Of a stretch of DNA of 64,000 bases, positions 40,012 to 53,100 are shown one piece after another. Position 1 is the first letter of the stretch, and each line of letters opens with the position of its first letter. The DNA lies in the NCBI RefSeq assembly GCF_963678635.1, contig NW_026971414.1, positions 1 through 64,000 of the forward strand, read 5' to 3'. A model generated the notes under the pieces. The model had not been told where the DNA came from. It did no database searches and worked only from the letters and a program-made list of their open reading frames with translations. Both the position numbers and the translations under genes were made by a program. This DNA is from Symsagittifera roscoffensis (taxonomy: Eukaryota > Xenacoelomorpha > Acoela > Convolutidae).

Positions 40012-43000
40012 TTAAAAACTGGTCTTTTGAGTCTGCTCTTTGCAATTAGAGTTCATTATAAGGCGCATTTTGTGATGGTTGTCTCGTTGGTCATCGGCGT
40101 GATTTGTTTTCAACTGTTCCTCAAATAATGAATATCCGGGAGGCTGCTCGCTTACAATTAGTTGTGGTTTGTCATCCATTTGCGGCTGTTGAGTCTTCTT
40201 GCCTTGGAAACTCAGAGAGAGGATAAAGAGATCAGCCAAGAGAGCGAAAGAGAGAAACCAGGATAACCAAGTGAGGCCAGACCCCCAACCTACTTGTTGT
40301 CTTTCGACTCTCTTGAAGTCGGTTGTCATGCAAACGCTCGTCAGAAGAATGAATGTCTCTGAAAAAAAAGTTATCAAATTTAAAATCAGTTAAAGAAAGT
40401 CGCCTACTTTTGTCCAAATTATTCCTAAAAATTATTAAGTAGCGCAAATTTTTTTTTGTAAATTGATCCCGAGCAAACTGTTAACATATTTGCAGGGGAA
40501 TTTGCAACATTGCTATTTCTTTTTGATCTACTGTGCTGTTTTGGATTCCACGAACAAATAGCTTGAACACTGTATTGTTTAAAAGGGTGGCGTCTCTCAT
40601 GCTTGAAGGACCGAATGCTTGAAATTAATTTTAGCTTACTTTCAGCCAATCAGAGTTGAGTATTCAAAATCTAAAAATAAATCGCAAAAATGTCAAAGTA
40701 AGAAAATAAATCCAGGCCATTAGTGTTAATAATGACCGATTAGATAATAAGCAGATGAGTTTCAAGACTGAAAAACTCCTATGATTTTGAACTCTTTAAT
40801 CTTGATGACTATCTGAAAAGTAATGCGGTTGTAACCCGCAATCTGTAATATTTTTAATTATTTTCCACTGATTTAATATATTTTCTGTTAATATTGACTT
40901 CGATATTGTGAGAGAGGCATTTAGCCAATAGAAGCGCTTAGCGATTTTGATTGTTTGAATCTTTTCAAGCATTCGGTCCTTCAAGCATGAGAACCCTCCC
41001 CCTTTAAAAGTGCTCCAAAAATAGCTATTTCGCTGAATCCGGAACATAATTTGCGGAAGCTGGAACAGTTTATAGAATCCACAGTTTTGTATTAATTTCA
41101 TTATATGTTAAAATTTTGCGGAATCTACTTACATTTGCGGAATCAGTTTTCAGTTCGCAAAATCCGCTTACATTTTGCGGAACGCAGAACAACTAAATTT
41201 ATTCGCTATTTACGGGAGCCCTGACCAAACTATTGTTCTGACAAAGTTTACAATTTTTTATGTGCGGAATCCACGGAAAATTTGAAACATGTTTCAAATT
41301 TGTCTCTTGATTTCAGTGACGAACAAACATTACTATGTACGACTCGTAATAATATTTTTTTGAACTCGAACGACTTAAAAACTGCTGAAAATACTATTTA
41401 AACTTTTGATAATAACTTTTGGATTCCGCTCAAAAATATTTAGTTCTAAGCCATCGCGTGTTTTTTGGTCGGGAATTGAGAAGAATTTTAACTTTTGGAG
41501 CAAAAAAGTTGTTTTTTTAGCACAGTTTCAGTTTTTGAACCAAATGAATGCGCTTTTTATGCGCACTTTCCGCTGAAAAAAATTTGAGTGGAAACAATTG
41601 AACGTCTAGCAGCTTGTCATGATTCTTTGAGTACAAAAACTGTTCTTATATTTTAACAGAAGGAAATTTTCATGATGAGAAATTACAAATTTTGCAGGAC
41701 AGAGGTGAACCCCATTATATCATTCAAAATTCTCTACTGATCAAAGGAAAACCACTGAATCAACTAAGTTTGTCCTAGTCTGCGCCAAAAAACAAGTAAA
41801 GATGTGTTTTTGTTCCTGCTCAAACATTTTAGTAGTTCCTGATATCTTTTGTTGCAATTGATCTTAGGATATTTAAGGAGCTTTTCTCTAATTTTGAATC
41901 AAATCAAGCATTTTTCGTTAACTTTTTGTCCTTCTTGTTTGCTGAATGAAATTTGACACAATGGGGTGAGCATAACTCATTCCTAGTAGAAAACTCTGTG
42001 CAATCCTTTGATCCAATGGTTGGTTTTTTAATTTCAATTTTCGCATTGTTGAATTTACTCAACAAATCGGGTTTGAAATCTGGATCTTTTTGTAGAATTC
42101 TTCGTAGATACTCCTCCAAACCATGTTTTTATCGAAAAACTTGAGATATGATCGGAGCTACTCGAGCACAAAGGTTTGAGCGTATAATGATTCTAGTAAC
42201 AGCTTCAAGACTTTTTCAAGAATGAGAGCCAGCGCGATAAACGGTTTCTTTTTCTTTCTCAAGACGTATCTTTCCTGTTTTTAAACGTCAGTCCTATTTC
42301 TATTGTTTTGTGCCAATTTTCCTGAGCAAAATGAAAGCAGCACTTTTTTTAGACGCTGTGGTAAATCCGACTTGAAAGCAGAAACAATGTATTTTTAGTC
42401 AATTATATAATTTCTTTTGGCTCTGGGTTAAGTTTACGTTGAACTTTGATTTTTGTTGTAACCGAATGTGTTTAGTTAGGAGGGAGCAATTATTTAAAAC
42501 ATCATGTAAAGTGTATGCTTGATAGAATAAAGATGAGAAACTTTTAAATGTGCCATCATTGTGCCAAAATGTGTAACGCCCGAGATTTTTCAAGTTTGCC
42601 TCACTGGTGAACACAGGCAGTCTATTGGAAAAACCCGGCTAATTTATTGGTTTTTCGACCATTTTCCAGTTTCCCCCCTTTCAAATTTAATTTTGAAAAG
42701 CTTATTTAACGTTGCCATAATAAAATGAAATTTGGCGTGGTGAACAAATCGACAACTGTGAACGGATTTGTTGTTCATACTTTACAGCGTAACATCACGC
42801 ATTTAGCCGTAATAACAGGTAAATCAAATATAAAACTCGGTATTTTGAAAGGGGGGAACTGGAAAAGAGCCAATTGTTTGAATTTCTACTTACGAATTTT
42901 CCCCCACAATTTTTTTTCTACGTTCCAGTTTTAATGGTTAGGTTTTTTACCATGTTTTTAAAGAAATTTTTTGATTTTTCGACAAGTGTAGAAAGAATAC

Positions 43001-44935
43001 TTTTCATTTTTTGGGCTTAGTACTGAGTATAAATGATCCAATTTTTTCTCCGCAAATAAGCTATGATATGGGAATACTTGTGATTAGCAAGATTTTTTTG
43101 GATCATCTCCCAGTAGTTAAACCGCTTTTTTCAATAAATTGAACTTCAACTAATTTTTCATCTTCAAAGATCCAGATTTGCTTTTCCGCTGATTTTTAGT
43201 GAGTTGCAACATTTTCTGAATGCGTAGAAGCATATTTAGAAATCAAAATGATAATTTAACAATTTAAGCAAGCAATGTTTTGGGCGCAATCATTAGTGAT
43301 AAACGAAGAAGAAAATGTCCCATGTCTTTCCACAATTGTTGTTTCAATTTAGTATAAGATCAATTGATGTTTAATGGGGGAAACTGGTCTTGACTTAGGG
43401 GTAATTAGATGATTTTCTCACAAATTATAGCGTTTTTTTTAATTGTGGTTATTGCTATTTTCTACGAGTTGTCTGTTCTTGCGATTTGTCCTGTTTCAGC
43501 AGCTCTCATGACAGCAAGTAGTTACAATCGAGTTTTAATTTAAAATAGGGTACCTAAATTGGTTGCTTTTGAGGATTGAGTAATTCTTTTAAACCGTGGA
43601 AAGACTCAGTGATTTGAGAGAAGCCAAATGCGAAACAAAAATGTGAAACAAAAAATGTGAAACAAAAATGTGAAACAAGCTTTCAAAGATTATCCATCCC
43701 GGTTTTTGATTGGCTGAAAATTCTAACTGAGAATGGAGTTAATATCCTCCCTCTGACAGATTTTGATGTGAGGATGTTTTCTGGTCCCAGTTTTAGGTTC
43801 AATGCTTCAGTTTTTTGGCTATTCTAAACAATTTTTGTTCGAATTCTGATATACAGCTTTAATAAATAAAGCATCGCACAAAAAAAAACTTAAACAACAA
43901 AGACTGCTTGTAGCAGAGAAAAGTTCTGAATTTTTACTTTGCAAATTTATGTTATAGTTTGCATTCAAGAATGGGTCGATTCGATCACTTAATCTGTCTC
44001 AAGCAATTCTGTTCGAAAATTTTGAGCGAAATACCAAGGAAAATTAACACACAACATTTTCAAATTTTTTGGAGATTTTTGTTGACTCAAATCTGCTCTT
44101 AACAAGGCAATAACCCAAGTCTTCGACAGGCCTAATTCATGTTTTTTCTGTCCTAAAAGTTCGACAGGCCTAAAAATTTTAGTGTAATGGAAAGTTCAGA
44201 CATTGAAAATTCATAGTTTTCTTAGGCCAGAGGAATATCGTTTGCCGAAATTTAAATGAGTTTAAAATAGTCAAATTAGAAACCAATAACTATTTTGAAA
44301 GTGATCAAAGTATCTAAGTCAGCAACAAGAATTTTGTTTGTTTCTAGATGGAATAGTGCACAAAAGTTTACTGGTTTTCTCTCGCAGCCTACAAAGTTGG
44401 AATTAAACATATTGAGTTATAGATAATTTGCAGCATTTTGTAAGAATCTCGGAAGATTCTTGAAAGATGCTTTCCCTCTATCATTATTTCTACAAGATAA
44501 TCTCCGACTTGCAAGAACATACAAGATTATACCTCCGCCTCGTAAGATCTTGCAAGATAACTCTTTTTTGCAAGAATTTTGCAACATCTTAGAAGACAGC
44601 CCCACCTTGATCGACTAGACGGATTAGATCACTACGCTTCGACAATTTGCTCTAACCGGTTAGGCGTGATTGTTAAAGCGATAAAAAAGATGGGCTCAAA
44701 AATTCAAAGAAAAAGTTTTGTAGTCCATCAGAATTGGGAAACAAAAAATTGGAGTTTCTAATATGACACAACAACTCACGGTGCAGAAAAGCGCACAAAA
44801 GTGCTGCAATGATGAGAGCTCCTTTGTCATCTTTGACCGGCAACAGGATCATTATCAGAAGTATTCCCAGTGGGATACAAGACACATGATCTGCGATTAT
44901 GCACACTCTTGCAGCTTTGATTGTGCTGGGGATAT
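40012..44935 (-). CDS. Host multi-pass membrane protein gene, last two exons
   Basis: Exon A is 44935-44780 (156 nt): it follows TACTTTTTAG and ends at C|GTGAGTT. Exon B is 40358-40012: it follows TTTTTTTTCAG and ends at TAA. Exon A ends with one nucleotide of a codon and exon B supplies two, so the frame continues across the 4421-bp intron. The product has three hydrophobic segments: VCIIADHVSCIPLGILLIMI, one spanning the exon junction (GALIIAALLCAFLH plus TFILLTSVCM), and GLTWLSWFLSFALLADLFIL, then a polar tail of about 70 residues ending QTQKTSF. With one more segment upstream it would be a four-pass protein of claudin/PMP22-like layout; the family is a guess. Earlier exons must lie beyond 63972, past the copy 2 insertion. 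Confidence 0.65.
40577..41010. repeat. Inverted repeat of about 430 bp, MITE-like
   Basis: TCTCATGCTTGAAGGACCG and AATGCTTGAAA at 40593-40622 are exactly reverse-complemented at 40963-40992; weaker complementarity extends outward through GTTTAAAAGGG / CCCTTTAAAAG. It lies in the 4.4 kb host intron and includes no gene. Confidence 0.7.
41113..41187. repeat. Minisatellite related to 39377-39470
   Basis: Imperfect units of TTTTGCGGAATC(N)ACTTACAT follow one another, with one unit reading CGCAAAATCCGCTTACATT. Located in the host intron. Confidence 0.65.
41190..42660. other. Host intronic DNA
   Basis: AT-rich sequence without supported features. A frame at 42119-41904 on the - strand reads EEYLRRILQKDPDFKPDLL but starts with TTG, lacks flanking splice sites and has no recognised homologue. 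Confidence 0.4.
42661..42866. repeat. Palindromic unit with TTTTCCAGTTTCCCCCCTTT ends
   Basis: The 5' arm at 42661-42685 is inverted at 42844-42866 (TTTGAAAGGGGGGAACTGG). About 205 bp in total, consistent with a small MITE. A related GGGGGAAACTGG lies near 43377. Confidence 0.55.
43630..43679. repeat. Short tandem repeat of TGTGAAACAAAAA
   Basis: Four imperfect 12-14-bp units of TGTGAAACAAAAA. Confidence 0.85.
43680..44779. other. Host intronic DNA
   Basis: No gene is visible. Around 44420-44600 the sequence repeats AAGATCTTGCAAGAT-like words in both orientations, suggesting a decayed short repeat. Confidence 0.4.
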
Positions 44936-44980
44936 CTAAAAAGTACAAAATTATAGAAAAAATATTAGCTAAAAAATGAA

Positions 44981-44984
44981 AAAC
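44981..44984. other. Target-site duplication AAAC, left flank of copy 2
   Basis: AAAC precedes the outer TG of the copy 2 LTR and recurs at 63969-63972 after the other LTR. Confidence 0.85.
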
Positions 44985-45392
44985 TGGAACCTAATCCAAA
45001 CTACATTTTATTATTTATTACTTAGACATTTAATCACTGTAAATTTTTTAATATTAACCAATCACAATCCATCTAACTAACTACCCACTTATTTGTAAGT
45101 GCTGAAATTACTTGTAATTTCAGCACCAGAGAGATTTGAATTTAACTTAGAAAATAGTTGACTCTCCCCAGTACTTCAGCAGCCGCAACAATACCAGTAT
45201 ACTCTAGATCTATTGAGCCTAGCAGAGACTAGTTAAACACCCTGAGACTAGTAGTAATAAGAGTAAGATTAGGATCGGTATTAGACTTAGAAGTTGCACG
45301 AATCTATCCGGCCGAAAATAAGATAGCGTGACGAGCAGACAGTGTACCCTATCCGAAATTACTCTATGAGCTAGACCTCCATACCTAACTCA
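44985..45392 (+). repeat. 5' LTR of copy 2 (408 bp)
   Basis: Starts TGGAACC and ends CTAACTCA. Differences from the 3' LTR (63561-63968) include TTTATTAC/TTTAATAC, AATTTTTTAA/AAGTATTTAA, CTACCC/CTGCCC, CCCCAG/CCCGAG, TAGTAG/TAGCAG, CTTAGA/CTAAGA and GCGTGA/GTGTCA. Confidence 0.97.
45099..45126. promoter_or_regulatory. Perfect stem-loop in the 5' LTR of copy 2
   Basis: GTGCTGAAATTAC / GTAATTTCAGCAC with a 2-nt centre, unchanged from copy 1 despite LTR divergence. Confidence 0.8.
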
Positions 45393-45394
45393 TC

Positions 45395-45412
45395 TGGTGC
45401 GACCATAAGTCT
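45395..45412 (+). other. Primer-binding site of copy 2
   Basis: TGGTGCGACCATAAGTCT, two nucleotides after the LTR, identical to copy 1. Confidence 0.75.
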
Positions 45413-45482
45413 CGAACAAGACCTTAAAAAACAAATTAGCTTAGAAAAAATAGATTAGAAAATAGACAAAAACATTTTCAAA

Positions 45483-45716
45483 ATGTTATACGACAATAAT
45501 TTAATTGAATGGTCTCTACGACTCAATAAATCAAAACCACTCTTCCGAACAATACTAGAACAACGACGTATTGGAAACAGACCTCGGACAAGAGACGACA
45601 TACGACTATGAAGAAACTTACCGAATAGTTTCATGATCGTACGGCAAAAGCCACAACAAACTTTTATATTTAGAATTATACCGGCAATGAATTTAGATTT
45701 CCATTCGCAAACATAA
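45483..45716 (+). pseudogene. ORF0 of copy 2, one internal stop
   Basis: ATG at 45483 and TAA at 45714-45716 give the same 77-codon length as in copy 1, with no indel. TGA at 45609-45611 interrupts it. Conserved blocks are NRPRTRDDIR and AMNLDFH. Confidence 0.5.
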
Positions 45717-46639
45717 AGTTCTTGAAGAAAAATCTTCAATGCATTTACCAGGCGCTAAATAAATTATTAATGTTCAATAACGATTGATAAAAACATCACT
45801 AATTGTTTCTTCAACTGCAGTACTATATAAAACATATTTTAAAATAATTTATTCAAAATAAAAACAAAAATTAGTAGCATGACAATAAATCGTTAGTAAG
45901 CATTAATTATCCTGTTGTCCCAGCTTCATCACCTAATCATAACAGCCATCATAAATAAACTAACTTCATCAAAACTAAAAGTCACAAATTGTTATTTCAA
46001 AATTTTAAACTTTATACTTTCTAAATCTAAAAACTTCTTAATCTTAAACCAGATCATCAAGGCTTATTCTTGGATCTAATTTAATTTTCTATCCTAAATT
46101 TTAATTCTGATCATCAAGGCTTATCCTTGGATCAAAAGAACAATTTTGTTCTCCCACACCCACCTATCAAGTGTCTAACGACCTCAAACGTCGATTCACT
46201 CTCCAACCTTCTCAAAAGACCTAGGACTAATAGAAATTTTTCAAGCACTAACCATTTAAATTAGGCTAAACAGTGAAGAACTTCGGTTATTCATCCTTCA
46301 CTTGACCCCTCCTCTTATACGACCCAGGATAATCTTAGACTTAGTAAGTTTAAAATAGTACCTAACGAACTACTTGCGTTCTAATTATACCTGAACCTTG
46401 TGGATCGATTTACTATTCTCCAACCCTTGAACACAATCACTACCCCTAAGTAAGATTAAGTAAGTTAACACCTTAGCTTATATTAGCCACGAGAAAGTAA
46501 AAATCATTCTCCGGAATCGATATACTTTTCTCTCCAACCCTGAATAAAAAAACCCAGGCTAAGCTAACCAAAAAATCGTAAGGACTAACAGTCTTTAAAA
46601 CCACTTACAAACAACCTTGCACCCATCATCCTAAACCTT

Positions 46640-47104
46640 ATGTCATTAAAAAATCTAGCAAATAAACAAACAATCGTCATACACAATTGTCAAATTGAAA
46701 ATCAAAAATACGATCTTGTTATAACCCCGCATACACAAAAAAATGAATACATTCACACAAAACGGCAATCACTAAAAAGAACAATTCAAAGAAAACAAAG
46801 ACAGATAACACGAAAAAGATTTTCAAAACACCGAAACGCATTTTTCGACTCAGAAGTCAGTAGTCTTGACGCACTATACAAAGTAGAAGATTCAATAAAT
46901 CAGTCTTATCCAATTCAGGATTCAGTATATTTTTCCGACTCAGAAACAAATACAGTTTCATCGAAAAAAGGAAAAAAAAGAATAAAAAAGAAACACAAGC
47001 ATAAACCAGTACATCTATACAATTGGAGTCAACCAATCAGACACATTAACAATTATCTATTAACAGTCATCAAACGTAACAATGAGCAGCCATACTCAAA
47101 GTGA
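46640..47104 (+). CDS. ORF1 of copy 2: basic 154-aa accessory protein
   Basis: Open throughout; about 75-80% similar to ORF1 of copy 1 by eye. Preserved features are MS(L/F)KNL at the start, PHTQ, QRQITRKRFSK, the acidic FSDSET and the basic KKGKKRIKKKHKHK, and YNW-QPIRHI near the end. The stop at 47102-47104 lies 23 nt into the Gag start. Survival of this frame beside a ruined gag-pol may be chance given its short length. Confidence 0.75.
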   Translation: MSLKNLANKQTIVIHNCQIENQKYDLVITPHTQKNEYIHTKRQSLKRTIQRKQRQITRKRFSKHRNAFFDSEVSSLDALYKVEDSINQSYPIQDSVYFSDSETNTVSSKKGKKRIKKKHKHKPVHLYNWSQPIRHINNYLLTVIKRNNEQPYSK

Positions 47105-50100
47105 AAAAAGCATAGATCACGAACAAGCATTTCCTTTTGTTATAGACTCAGATACTGATAAAGGACAAATAAAATCTGTAAAAATTTACTCATAAATCTA
47201 TTTGAACCAGGAATCAGTCCATGTAAAACAGAATTTCCAGATGTAAGAATAAGAAGACAACTAATAGATCACTATATAAAAGATATCGCAAAAATAACAC
47301 AACAATACGGTATCTACACTATAGGAATCTGGACACCAGAAAACAAGAAATATTTTGTTCAAACAGATGATCTTGATCTCGAATTTTCAAAAGTATTCAC
47401 AGAATATATTAAAAATATACAATACCATAACTCACAGAGAGCAAACTCAATATTCACAAATGAAGTTTTTGCCTTAATATACACAAATCTAAATATATTA
47501 GAAACAACAGAAACCCAAAGTACATCACCAATTCAGACATCTAGACACACCAAGGTTAGAAACAAAATCACTGCATTTTCTACATTTTTATACGCAATCT
47601 GTGAAAATTTTTCAAATAATGACGTTTCACAAAATTCCAAACACGACTTACAAAAAATATTAGCATGGTTTATAATTGATTATTTCGGACATAATATAGA
47701 TTTAATACACGAAGCAAGAAAAAATTTTAGACTTCAAAGTAACACTGACGACACAGTCATTCATGAACAATCAGATTATGTTTGGGACCCCGATTGGTCT
47801 CATCCATTATTTATACACTTCCCAAATGCTATTTCAAGTCAAGCGATAGATACAATATCTTTTCACTGAAATTATATAAATATTATACCATTAACAATTG
47901 ACGCCACACCTTTAAATTATAATACATTTTTGCCTGATACACAAACTAATAGTTTAAACTCAACGGTTATTCATAATGAAGACCTCAAGGGAACTCGAAA
48001 TCTTACACAACAAGATATTCAAACACCATCACAGTTCATAAATGAAGAAATTGTTCACACGACAATAACAACTACGCAACAAAGTATTTCACCAATACAT
48101 CCAAATTTCACAACACCAAAAAATAATAAAGTGACATCACCACAAAGAACATTACAATCAACTGTAAAACCTTCAGCCATTTTAGCCCCTAAATTTTCAC
48201 ATATGGATTACCAAACATATAGACCAATGACAAGACCACCAAAACCAAGAAGGACATTCACAAGAAATAATTTTGCAGAACACAATTATAATTACACACA
48301 TCCACCATGAACAAACTACTCGCCACGAAAACCTAATAATAATCATGTATATTCCCACAATTGAGATAGACCAACGACAACCAACAATTCAGTAAATTTT
48401 CAACCTAATCAGCATCCTACACAAGATTATAGTGAAAATTACCCATTTTTTCAATAAAATAAAAATCGACAACAGAAATCTCACCATACGGATTATGTAT
48501 CATCCGATGATGATCATTTACCAGATATTTTTGAAACATACATACAAGAGTATCGAACACGAAAACCACAACATACTCAATATAAAAGAATTTTTCCTGA
48601 AAACCCGCTAGATACTCAGCATCAACAACCACAAATGCCAAACTCATACAATACACAATTTTTTCAACCAATGCAAACACAAAATCCAATGACTATGCAT
48701 TCATATCCACCAAATCAAATGCAAAATGAAATCCCATTACCATATTATCTACAACAACATGAAATCACAAAAAATCAATTGACAAATTTTTCACAAATAC
48801 CAATTCACAAATGACGATGAACCCATATCTCATGGGAGGATCATCAATAACATCAAATAAACCACTCATGGTATTTACAGGAACAGACCCTAAATACTCA
48901 GTAGAAGACTACTTAAACGCAGTAACAGCAAATCTGATTTTAAATATAGGACCTGAACCAATAAATACACCACTCCATCACAATTGGATACATCGCCGCA
49001 CAGCGTTGATACAAACAACACTAGATGGCGCAGCACAAAAATGGTTTTCAGTACAACCTATAGACATAAAATCAGATTGGAAAAGATTCACACAGGAATT
49101 CTCAAAAATGTTTGATTCTGAAAGAAACAAACAACATCAAAGAGTTTTATGTAATGAAATTCGAAGATTACCAAATGAAACGATAAAACAACTAGCAGTC
49201 AGAATCGAAACACTAGTTCGAAAAGCATATTCGCTTAATACACACAATTATAAAAACACAAAAATGACAGAAATCTTAATGATGACCTTAACACCACAAT
49301 TAAGAAAAATTGCAATAAAAAAAAGAGCATCTCATCCTTCCTCAATTCGAGAACCGGATCTAGATTTCAGAAAACTAGTCGATAAATTAGAACAAGCAGA
49401 GATCACAATGAAACTCGAAGAAACAGAAAACTTGAAATTACAATATGTTAATCACATTGAAACAAAAACTACACACATTAACAATATACAAGAACCAGAT
49501 GTAGACCTATCTGAAAAAATCACCGAAATTTTAAACATCTATGAAAAGAACCCAAACTGGAAAGGCAAACCATCTTTTAAGAAATGGTGTTATTACTGTC
49601 GACGATACGGACACAGTATCTCTGAATGTAGACAAAAACAGCAAGACAACCAAAATAAACCTCAAAAACACAAAGAACCAAACAAATCAGTTTATCAATA
49701 CATGAAAAAAGATCAAAACCTACCAAACAAAAATGTATACAGTAACAATAGTTCTGGAAAACCACTTTCAAGCAACCAAAACTATTCTCGAAATCAATCA
49801 CCGTATAACTCAAGTTATAGAGGTAGATCACCTGAACGAAGTAATTCACGAAACTTCTCACAAAATAGATATAGTCGATCAAATAGTAGAAACAATTATC
49901 CACGATCAAATTCAAACTCAACACAATTTTCTTCAGCATCCAGTTCCCAGTCAAACAGAAATAGACAGTATTCAAACAATCAGTCACGAAATTCATCTTA
50001 TAATAGAAATAGAAACTATTCAAATAATAGGAACAGAAACTATTCAAACAACAGAAATAGAAGCTATTCCAACAACCGTAATAATTATCCAAACAATAGA

Positions 50101-53100
50101 TCACGAAATAACTCATACAACAGATCAAACTATCATAGATCAAATGACAATCAACACAATAGATCCAGAAATAACTCACAAAATCGGAATTCAAGTAACA
50201 ATAACCGATATAGAAATTATTCCCAATCACCTGTTAGGAATAATAATCGTCATCACAATTCCCAGTATCGACATAGAAGCAATACACCAAAACACCAAAG
50301 ACAAATTAATCAAGTACAAACAAACGAAGAAATAACCCAAGACCCCCCAGGTATAGGGGAATTACAAGTAAACCACATTAATTGCGAATCAACAGACAGT
50401 GAAAGCGATACAGATAATAATATCTTAATTAACATGATAACTGTTGATAATGACTATGAATCAATCACATACGAAGAACTTTTTAGTTCACAGATATATG
50501 AAAATCAATTAGAACTCCTTAATAATTATTATTTAGGACCGACTAATAATAGTACACAAACCACCCAGGAATTACACAGAATTCACATGGAAAATTCATT
50601 TGACAAAGACAAAGCAAAAAACCTAACTACAAATCACATATATCAGAACATCCAAAAAGAACAGCCACGAGAAAAAATTTGGACAATCCCATTTCTCTTA
50701 GAAAGTCCAAAAAACAAAGAATTTCAACCACCAGATCTTGAAATTGATTTTTTAATCGATTCAGGCGCAGAATCAAATATCATCAATATTCCTACATGGA
50801 ATGAAATCAATTTATTACATCCAAATTTAAAACCTTTAGAAACATCTAGCAAGTTAGCAACAGCACAAGGATCAATGTTAACGAACTATGGAGAAATCCA
50901 ATTTTTCCTTGTTCCCACAAGAACAATGGAACAAAATAAAATTCTAAACAAACCATTCAAACAAACATTTCATATCACTGATATTAAGCACAATATCATA
51001 GGCATACCATTTATTACTAAGTATATACCAACCATAAATATGTTAAATAGTAAGTTACACATAACAGACAAAGACACAAAAAAAAACACCGCTTTAACAT
51101 TTTTCCAAAGATTAAACGAACAACCACCATTTTTCTCCAAATTCTACCCAATTTATAATCAAGAACGAAGACACCTGAAACCACTATCAGGAACTGTCTA
51201 TAAATTCTCCATAAAACAAGTTCATCAGTATAACACAAATCAACATAAACAACAACTCTTTATGTCAGATTTTGAATTCAGACCAATTCACAAATTTTTA
51301 AAAATAACTATATCATCAATAAGATATGAAAAGGATATTAATTCAGATATTATTTCACTACACGTATATAATAAGACACCAAATAAAATAACACTACCCC
51401 TAGGATTATTAGGATATTGCGAGACAAACGCAACAACCTCACCTGTAAAAGAAGTAGCATACAGAGTTAATAATATATTGCAATTACTTGACATTTGCCA
51501 ATCCACAATTCTCAACGAAGAATTATCTATAAATAATATAATAAGTAATGAAAAAAGAAATACAGACTATTTCACAAAAACCCCATATTTAAAACCAACT
51601 CTTGATATAACAAAATATACAAAAGACCAACAGAAATTTATAACTATGTTCAATTTTCAACACTCACAGATAACACAAAGTGAATTTGATAAGCTAGCAC
51701 AACAGCTATTAAAATTTTCATCAGTTTACGCAACATCAAAATTTGACGTAGGAAAAGTCAGTTCATCCCTACATCTTCCATTAAAACCAGATGCAATTTT
51801 CAAAAAACAAAGAGCAAGCAAAGTACCAATTCACTTACACGACAAAGTCAACAGATTATTAAATATTTTAGAACAATACGAAATTATATTACCAGTAAAT
51901 AAAGAAGAACAACCAAAAGGTAACACTATTATCAACCCCGTTATTATTTTAGCAAAAGGCGAATCACTTAAGATAGTTTTAGACGCCAGATATCTCAATT
52001 CACTAATTGATGAATCCAAATGTAATTGGCCTATTGAACCCATACAAGTAATTTTAACAAAAATTAACGGAAAATATTTCACAACCGCAGATATGAACAG
52101 TGCTTACAACCAAATGCCTTTAGACAAACAGTCACAACGTCTAACACAATTCGTTATTGGAAATCAACAACACGAATTTAATCGATTATTCTATGGCATA
52201 TCCATAGGACCAGCAGCTTTTTCAGCCTTCATGAGCAAAATTTTTAGACCACTAATACTAAAGAAAAACGCAATCACATATTTAGACGATGTCTTCATGC
52301 AATCGCAAACTAAAGACGAAATGTTTACAATTTTAGAGCAATATCATAAAATTCTTCAGAACGAAAATCTGAAGGCAGCCCCAGATAAATCACATTTCTT
52401 CCTAACACGAGTTTAATTTTTAGGACATAACATTAAACAAAACACTATTACTCCATTAAAATCACGCATTGACGCAATTCAAAAACTCCAGCCACCAACA
52501 AATAAAAAGAAAATTCAAGAATTCCTCGGAACGTTAAATTTCTTAAGCAAATACGTTTACAAAATGCAACCATACTTAAGACCATTTTATAACATCCTCA
52601 GACAACAAAATAATTTTGAATGGACCACTGAACATCAAACACGATTTGAAGAAATCAAAAAACTGTTAACGGAACAAATATCAAACACAATTCCAGATCC
52701 GAACCAGCCATTTTACGCTATGTGCGATGCTTCAAATTTTGGCATCGGCGCAGCACTATTACAATCACATAGTGGAACAAACAAAATGAATCTAATATCA
52801 GCAAAATCACGACTTTTTACTCAAGCCAAATTACGACTCTCCACACTAATGAGAGAATATACAGCTATAATTTATACACTTACAGAATACGAGTTTCTAA
52901 TCCTTGGATCAAAACATCCAACAGTTTTATTCACAGATCACAAACCAATTGTACTTCTTTTTACACAAAAGTCAAATCCAAATCATAGAGTATATAGATT
53001 TCAACTAATTCTAATGAAATTCCCAAATTTACACATAGTTTGGACAGCAGGAAAAAATCTTGCATTACCAGACACCTTAAGTAGAAATACACCACCAGAA

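Larger units (their letters stand above)
45393..46639 (+). other. Leader (5' UTR) of copy 2
   Basis: Matches the copy 1 leader in length and order: primer-binding site, ORF0, twin GATCATCAAGGCTTATCCTT hairpins at about 46053 and 46112, and three CTCCAACC motifs at about 46200, 46418 and 46533. Confidence 0.7.

Noticed and set aside
41904-42119. 71-residue frame in the host intron (EEYLRRILQKDPDFKPDLL)
   Set aside because: Starts at TTG rather than ATG, no splice sites at its edges, no family recognised, and it lies inside the intron joining two phase-matched exons.
49577-50230. 217-residue frame antisense to the nucleocapsid tail of copy 2
   Set aside because: It is the complement of the same low-complexity repeat, with the expected Tyr/Phe/Asp-rich translation and no independent support.
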